A DNA stretch of 64,000 nucleotides from Prosthecobacter sp. (GTDB lineage: Bacteria; Verrucomicrobiota; Verrucomicrobiia; Verrucomicrobiales; Verrucomicrobiaceae). The position numbers were made by a program, and so were the translations under genes. How positions within the stretch are numbered: position 1 is the stretch's first letter; every line of letters begins with the position of its first letter. Positions 59,766-64,000 of this stretch are shown piece by piece. The notes beneath the pieces are model-generated. The model was not told the origin of the DNA and ran no database searches. It worked only from the letters and a program-made list of their open reading frames with translations. The stretch covers positions 142,078-206,077 of the forward strand of contig JAIPJY010000005.1 of assembly GCA_021733925.1 (NCBI GenBank), written 5' to 3'.

Positions 59766-59843
59766 GTTTACAGGCCACGTCTCCGAACTGACTCTGAAGG
59801 CCCGCATTTTCAAAAATCCCTCTCTCACCCAAACCTAAATTTC

Positions 59844-61664
59844 ATGGACCGCAAAAGTTGGATCGTCGTGACGCTATGCGTCCTCCTCATGGGAGTGAAC
59901 TGGCACTACATGCAGGAAAACCAGAAGCTGGCGCAGGCCGAGGCGGCGCGCATCAAGCAGGAGCAAGACGCCAAAAAACTTGCTGAAGCACCCGCAGCGC
60001 CAACGACAGCGACGGCAGCGACACCCGCCACCAGCACCACACCCGCAGCGCCTGCGGCACCCGTCGTCGCCGAACTTCCGGAGGAAACCCACTCCATCAA
60101 AGTGGGCACCGTGACGTTTGATCTTACTTCCAAAGGCGGCGGCATCGCCCGTGCAGCCCTCGCGGGCACGGATCAGGTGATCCTGAATAAAAATGGCGTC
60201 GAAGCCATCGGCGCCCTGCGTCGTGAAGCAGCCGGGCTGGATGCATTGGCCTACAAGCTCACAGCCAAGACCGACACCAGCGCCACCTTTGAAGCCACGA
60301 CCACCGAAGGTATCGTGGTGACCAAGGCCTACTCCCTGACCGAAGGCCCCGAAGGAGACGAGCATCTCATCGATCTCAAGATCACCCTCAAGAACACCGG
60401 CACCGCGCAGCATCGCTCCGAGGAATACTACCTCTACGCCGGTGCCGCGACCGCCCTGAAGCATGACGAAGCACGCTATGACGGCTTCTTCTGGAACAAT
60501 GCCGGGGATGCCGACTACAACCTGTCAAAATACTACGGCAAGGGCTTCTTCAGCGAAGCTCCGACAGAATACCGCCACTCCTACAATGCGCTGCGCTACG
60601 TCGGCGTGATGACCCGCTTTTACACCCACATCATCACCCGCATGGCGGAGAAGGATGCACCAGCCAAGTTCTGGTCCGGACGCCGCAAACTCGCGCAGCC
60701 GATCGATGCCGCAAGCGCGGGCAAGGCAGACATCGAAGACTTCGCTTACGACGCTTCAATGGGCCTGCCGGTGGTGGATCTCGCCCCCGGCGCTTCCGTC
60801 ACGGAAAATTATCAAATCTACCTCGGTCCAAAGGAATACGACCGCCTCAGCCGCATCGGCCACCAGCGCAGCTATGCGATGTTTTACGGCTACTTCAAGA
60901 TCGTCAGCATCGCCCTCTCCAAGGTCATGCGTTGGATGCACAACATCAGCGGCAGCTGGGGTCTCGCAGTCATTTTGCTGACGATTTTCGTGCGTCTCTG
61001 CCTCTGGCCGATTCATGCGAAGTCCACCATGACCATGAAGCGCATGGGGCTGATGGGCCCGCTGATGAAGGAGCTTCAGGTGAAGTACAAGGACAACCCG
61101 CAGCAGCAGCAGATGGAGACGATGAAGCTCTACAAAGAGTACGGCGTCAATCCTCTCGGCGGCTGTCTGCCACTGTTCCTCCAGTTCCCCATTTTCATCG
61201 GTCTCTACAGCGTGCTGGAAGTCGCGGCGGAGCTTCGCGGCCAGTCTTTCTGGTGGGTTCGGGATCTGGCAGCCGCAGACACTCAGGGAGTGTTCATGGG
61301 CTTCAACATCAATCCACTGCCCATCATCATGGGCCTGACCATGGTGGCACAGATGAAGCTCACCCCTCAGCCTGCGACGGTGGACAAGACGCAGCAGCGC
61401 ATTTTCATGCTGATGCCGCTGTTCTTCCTGTGGATCAGTTATGACTTCGCCGCCGCCCTCGCCTTGTACTGGTCCACCCAGAACATTTTCAGCGTCTTCC
61501 AGACCCGTATCATGAAACTTTACATGCCTGAGCCCAAGCTGGAGAAGGTCGCGCAGAAGCCGGCCGCCGCCAAAGCCGCACCGGCCCAGAGCGCCTTTTT
61601 TAATGCGGGCGGACCGGCCAAAAAAGAGAAAAAAGGCCCGAAACCTCCACGCCTGGGAGGCTAG
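59844..61664 (+). CDS. yidC: Membrane protein insertase YidC
   Basis: 606 residues. An N-terminal helix (MDRKSWIVVTLCVLLMGVN) and an Ala/Thr/Pro-rich linker lead to the periplasmic beta domain (about 80-330), followed by the five-helix insertase core: SGSWGLAVILLTIFVRLCLWPIHAKSTMTMKRM, then KEYGVNPLGGCLPLFLQFPIFIGLY and the last helices. The catalytic Arg is in FVRLCLWPI. It ends in a basic tail (AKKEKKGPKPPRLGG). It inserts inner-membrane proteins together with Sec or alone. Confidence 0.95.
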   Translation: MDRKSWIVVTLCVLLMGVNWHYMQENQKLAQAEAARIKQEQDAKKLAEAPAAPTTATAATPATSTTPAAPAAPVVAELPEETHSIKVGTVTFDLTSKGGGIARAALAGTDQVILNKNGVEAIGALRREAAGLDALAYKLTAKTDTSATFEATTTEGIVVTKAYSLTEGPEGDEHLIDLKITLKNTGTAQHRSEEYYLYAGAATALKHDEARYDGFFWNNAGDADYNLSKYYGKGFFSEAPTEYRHSYNALRYVGVMTRFYTHIITRMAEKDAPAKFWSGRRKLAQPIDAASAGKADIEDFAYDASMGLPVVDLAPGASVTENYQIYLGPKEYDRLSRIGHQRSYAMFYGYFKIVSIALSKVMRWMHNISGSWGLAVILLTIFVRLCLWPIHAKSTMTMKRMGLMGPLMKELQVKYKDNPQQQQMETMKLYKEYGVNPLGGCLPLFLQFPIFIGLYSVLEVAAELRGQSFWWVRDLAAADTQGVFMGFNINPLPIIMGLTMVAQMKLTPQPATVDKTQQRIFMLMPLFFLWISYDFAAALALYWSTQNIFSVFQTRIMKLYMPEPKLEKVAQKPAAAKAAPAQSAFFNAGGPAKKEKKGPKPPRLGG

Positions 61665-61708
61665 GAGGACGTACTTTCCTGCGATCAAGGCCGGGAGAAT
61701 GCTGGCAG

Positions 61709-61884
61709 AATGACGAATGAGTAAATCCTAATGACGAAATAAAGGCATGAAGAAACTCAAAACGCCGTGTGAACTTGCGCGCCTAAAACTCCGTCGGCCC
61801 GGCAGCTGCGCCCCCCCACAAACGGCAAACTTCGTCATTCGGGCCTCGTCATTCCCTAGACATTCGGATTGACTCATTCGTCAT
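61709..61884. repeat. MITE-like inverted-repeat element between yidC and jag
   Basis: AATGACGAATGAGTAAATCC (61709-61728) is the inverse of 61865-61884 at 19 of 20 positions. A further ATGACGAA / TTCGTCAT pair is nested inside (61731-61738; 61831-61838). The 176-bp unit has no gene. It shares the AATGACGAAT word with the unit at 59661. Confidence 0.7.
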
Positions 61885-61927
61885 TTTTGACCAGTGCCGT
61901 TAAATCATCGCTTCCTCAGCAGCTCCA

Positions 61928-62383
61928 ATGACTCCCCTCGAACACTCACGCCACATTCTCGACACGATGCTCGGCTATCTGGGCTTCGTGGTCCAGATCG
62001 AGGAGGACAACGGCCCGGACGGACCCACGCTGCAGGTGCTCACGGACGATTCGGACGCACTCATCGGCCGCCGGGGCGAAACCCTCGAAGACATCCAGTA
62101 TCTGGTGAACCGCGTCCTCCAGCGCCACCTCAAGGATGCCCCGCGCGTCCGCGTGGACGTGGAATTCTACCGCTCCATGCGCGAGGACAAGATGGTGGCC
62201 CGCGCCAAGGAGCTCGGCGACCGCGTACGCGCCACCGGCCAGAATGCCGATCTGCCGCCGATGAATAGCTACTACCGCCGCCTCATCCACAACGTCTTCG
62301 TCAACGACCCCGAGGTCACGAGCGTGAGCCAGGACGGCAATGGCCGCTTCAAACGCATCGTACTCCAGCGCCGCTCCAGCTAG
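61928..62383 (+). CDS. jag: Jag/KhpB-type KH-R3H RNA-binding protein
   Basis: 151 residues. A KH domain (DALIGRRGETLEDIQYLVNRVL, about 43-64; the GRRGE loop replaces GxxG) is followed by an R3H-like domain (LPPMNSYYRRLIHNVF, about 111-126). The N-terminal Jag-N domain of the Firmicutes proteins is lacking. It binds RNA and is linked to cell-envelope biogenesis; it normally follows yidC. Confidence 0.9.
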   Translation: MTPLEHSRHILDTMLGYLGFVVQIEEDNGPDGPTLQVLTDDSDALIGRRGETLEDIQYLVNRVLQRHLKDAPRVRVDVEFYRSMREDKMVARAKELGDRVRATGQNADLPPMNSYYRRLIHNVFVNDPEVTSVSQDGNGRFKRIVLQRRSS

Positions 62384-62523
62384 GCCATCACCCCTTCGTC
62401 CCTAGTTGCACGGAGGAAAATGAGCTTCGTTCTTTACTCGCGCTATGGTTTTGAGTTATTTCTCGTAACCCGCGCAAATTGCCGCGCGTCTGCAACCCCC
62501 CCTTCATCCAACCCCGCATACCC

Positions 62524-64000
62524 ATGAAATTGAGCCGTTACCAGTCCGTCGTCTTTGCCCTTGCCAGCAGCGTCGGATTTTTGCACGCCGACATCGTGAC
62601 CCTCAAAGATGGCAAAAAGCTGGAAGGCAACATTCTCTCCGAGACGCCCACGTCGATCCGCATGCGGTATCACCTGACGCCGAAGATCATGGATGAAAAG
62701 GACATCCCGCGCAGCGAGATCGCCGAAGGGGGCATCCTCAAGCAAAAGCCGGAAGAAGTCGAGATCATCGAAATTCGGAAGGCCTTTCCCACCCCGGACC
62801 TGCTGTCGGCGGAGAAGTACGAGCAGCTCATTCAGGACCGGTTGCGTCCCTTCGTGAATCGCTACCCCGGCACCAAGGAAGCGGCTGAAATCGAGCAGAA
62901 GATCAAAGAAATGCAGGAGGAAAAGGAAAAGGTCGTGGCCGGCGGCGTGAAGCTCGAAGGCAAATGGCTCACCCGTGAAGAGGCCAAGGCGGAAAGTCTC
63001 AACATCAAGGCTTTCTCGATCCGTGCGGCGATGCTGGAGAAAATTGAGGCCAAGGACTTCTCCGGTGCGCTCAAGGAATTTGACAAACTCAACGACCCGA
63101 AGAGCGGCAGCACCGCCTCCGTTTATTATCCCAAGGCCGTCGCGGAGATTCTCGCCGTTCTGACAACGTACGACAAGCAGCTCGCGCAGATGATGCAGGA
63201 GCAGCCCGCCTTGCAGAGGATCCGTGAGGACGGCCTCAAAAAGCTCATCGAGCCCGATCTGACTCGGGTGAATGACGCCATCAAACGCGAAAAGGAGACT
63301 TGGAAGACCAACTACGACCAGGAGCGCAAGTCCAGCAAATGGTTCACCCCCTACAAGTACGATCTGGAGAGCTTGAAGGCGCTCAGCAAGGCCGTCTCCG
63401 AAGAAAAGGATAGTCTGAGCGCTCTCGACCTTGGCGTCATCACCAAAGTCAACGATGCCATCCAGCGCATGCTTCGCGCGGATGCCAAGGCCGGCAAGGA
63501 CAAGGCCGAACTCGCCAAAATGGGTGAGGCCATCATGGAAGGTGAAGCGGAGGCAGGAAATGCCGATGACAAAAGCAAGGAATTCTATCGCGGCGTCTTT
63601 ACCACCTACCGCGCACGCCATGCCTACTTTGCCCAGCAGGTGAACGCACCCCAGGGACAGACACAGCCCGCCGCCGCCGGTGCCGCCGGCGGCTCCTCAG
63701 CCATCGCTGGCACGGCCGAACCTGGCATGGATGACAAAGTGGCCGCAGCACTCGCAGCTGCCGCAGCAGCCAGTGGCACTCAAGCCCCTGCTGGCGTCGC
63801 TCCGGGAGCCATGCCTCCTGGAGGCCAGCCCCAGCAGCCCGGTTATCCGCAGCAGCAGCAGCCCGGCTATCCGCAGCAGCAGCAGCCCGGTTATCCGCAG
63901 CAGCAGCAGCCCGGCTATCCGCAGCAGCAGCAGCCCGGCTATCCGCAGCAGCAGCAGCCCGGCTATCCGCAGCAGCAGCAGCCCGGCTATCCGCAGCAGC
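62524..64000 (+). CDS. PTPDL-type secreted protein with tandem PGYPQQQQ repeats (truncated by window end)
   Basis: At least 492 residues; the window ends within the gene. A signal peptide (MKLSRYQSVVFALASSVGFLHA) precedes IVTLKDGKKLEGNILSETPT and a block with FPTPDLLSAEKYEQLIQDRL, the PTPDL signature that is typical of Verrucomicrobia. A helical central part (about 110-370) is followed by an Ala/Gly-rich linker and, from about 63835, a run of about seven 24-bp repeats coding QQPGYPQQ. Function unknown; probably an envelope protein with a flexible tail. Confidence 0.85.
   Translation, partial: MKLSRYQSVVFALASSVGFLHADIVTLKDGKKLEGNILSETPTSIRMRYHLTPKIMDEKDIPRSEIAEGGILKQKPEEVEIIEIRKAFPTPDLLSAEKYEQLIQDRLRPFVNRYPGTKEAAEIEQKIKEMQEEKEKVVAGGVKLEGKWLTREEAKAESLNIKAFSIRAAMLEKIEAKDFSGALKEFDKLNDPKSGSTASVYYPKAVAEILAVLTTYDKQLAQMMQEQPALQRIREDGLKKLIEPDLTRVNDAIKREKETWKTNYDQERKSSKWFTPYKYDLESLKALSKAVSEEKDSLSALDLGVITKVNDAIQRMLRADAKAGKDKAELAKMGEAIMEGEAEAGNADDKSKEFYRGVFTTYRARHAYFAQQVNAPQGQTQPAAAGAAGGSSAIAGTAEPGMDDKVAAALAAAAAASGTQAPAGVAPGAMPPGGQPQQPGYPQQQQPGYPQQQQPGYPQQQQPGYPQQQQPGYPQQQQPGYPQQQQPGYPQQ
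63835..64000 (+). repeat. 24-bp tandem repeat in the PTPDL gene
   Basis: About seven near-perfect copies of CAGCAGCCCGGCTATCCGCA plus GCAG (24 bp, 8 codons) run to the window end. Copies differ mainly at one third base (GGT/GGC, TAT kept). It is in frame, so the copy number can change without breaking the gene. Confidence 0.9.

Noticed and set aside
62443-63621. A 392-codon open frame antisense to the PTPDL protein
   Set aside because: The plus strand carries a signal peptide, the PTPDL signature and in-frame repeats, so the antisense frame is a shadow.
63835-64000. A CRISPR array
   Set aside because: The units are contiguous 24-bp repeats without spacers and are in frame in a coding gene.

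Overview
The window is about 60% GC and reads as a chromosomal piece of a Verrucomicrobium/Prosthecobacter-type verrucomicrobium. The assignment rests on the gene families: an alternative complex III plus aa3 oxidase respiratory cluster, a truncated PTPDL-type secreted protein at the right edge, kinase-TPR fusions, small MKTKL Gly/Tyr/His lipoproteins, and many short palindromic intergenic repeats including a RAYT element. No rRNA, tRNA, CRISPR array or prophage was recognised.

Layout. 1-5117 (minus): a peptide/Yej-type ABC importer operon (permease, permease, binding protein, ATPase running off the left edge). 5256-7261: two tandem retropepsin-like aspartic protease lipoproteins. 7438-25082: one long respiratory operon, in order actABCDEF, a Pro/Ala-rich membrane protein, a cbb3-like pair (ccoN-like/ccoO-like), a monohaem cytochrome c, a cupredoxin lipoprotein, then coxA, coxC, coxD, two tiny membrane proteins and coxB. 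It is preceded by a promoter and a perfect CRP-like palindrome and closed by a strong terminator, after which lies ctaA (haem A synthase). Quinol electrons would pass through ACIII to the periplasmic cytochrome/cupredoxin carriers and on to the CuA site of the aa3 oxidase. The CcoN-like protein has lost most of its metal ligands, so it is more likely a structural or electron-relay adaptor than a second oxidase.

26259-45696 is mixed accessory and housekeeping material: a membrane Ser/Thr kinase with kinesin-light-chain-type TPRs, a divergent SGNH hydrolase / dihydrodipicolinate-synthase-like pair, a RAYT transposase with long inverted repeats, VOC and DUF3592 proteins, an NlpC/P60 hydrolase, two transporters, an MnmM/YtqB-like methyltransferase, SelO, three paralogous small lipoproteins, an esterase, an FAD monooxygenase and a small AT-richer pair of unknowns next to a MITE-like element. 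45808-49597 (minus) is a haem/cytochrome biogenesis cluster (ccsA/hemX-like, hemA, hemC) interrupted by a probable antitoxin/nucleotidyltransferase pair. 49699-53314 holds an orphan antitoxin-like gene, apt and glnD. 53386-57799 is a BlaI-BlaR1-like operon whose sensor is a giant M56 peptidase fused to a transpeptidase-fold domain with all three catalytic motifs lost. 58836-62383 is the conserved rpmH-rnpA-yidD-yidC-jag block, with small inverted-repeat elements on either side of yidC. The window ends inside a secreted protein with a 24-bp tandem repeat.

Most notable: the ligand-depleted CcoN in the ACIII-oxidase operon, the pseudo-transpeptidase BlaR1 fusion, the roughly 290-residue insertion in oxidase subunit III, and the intergenic mobile palindromes.
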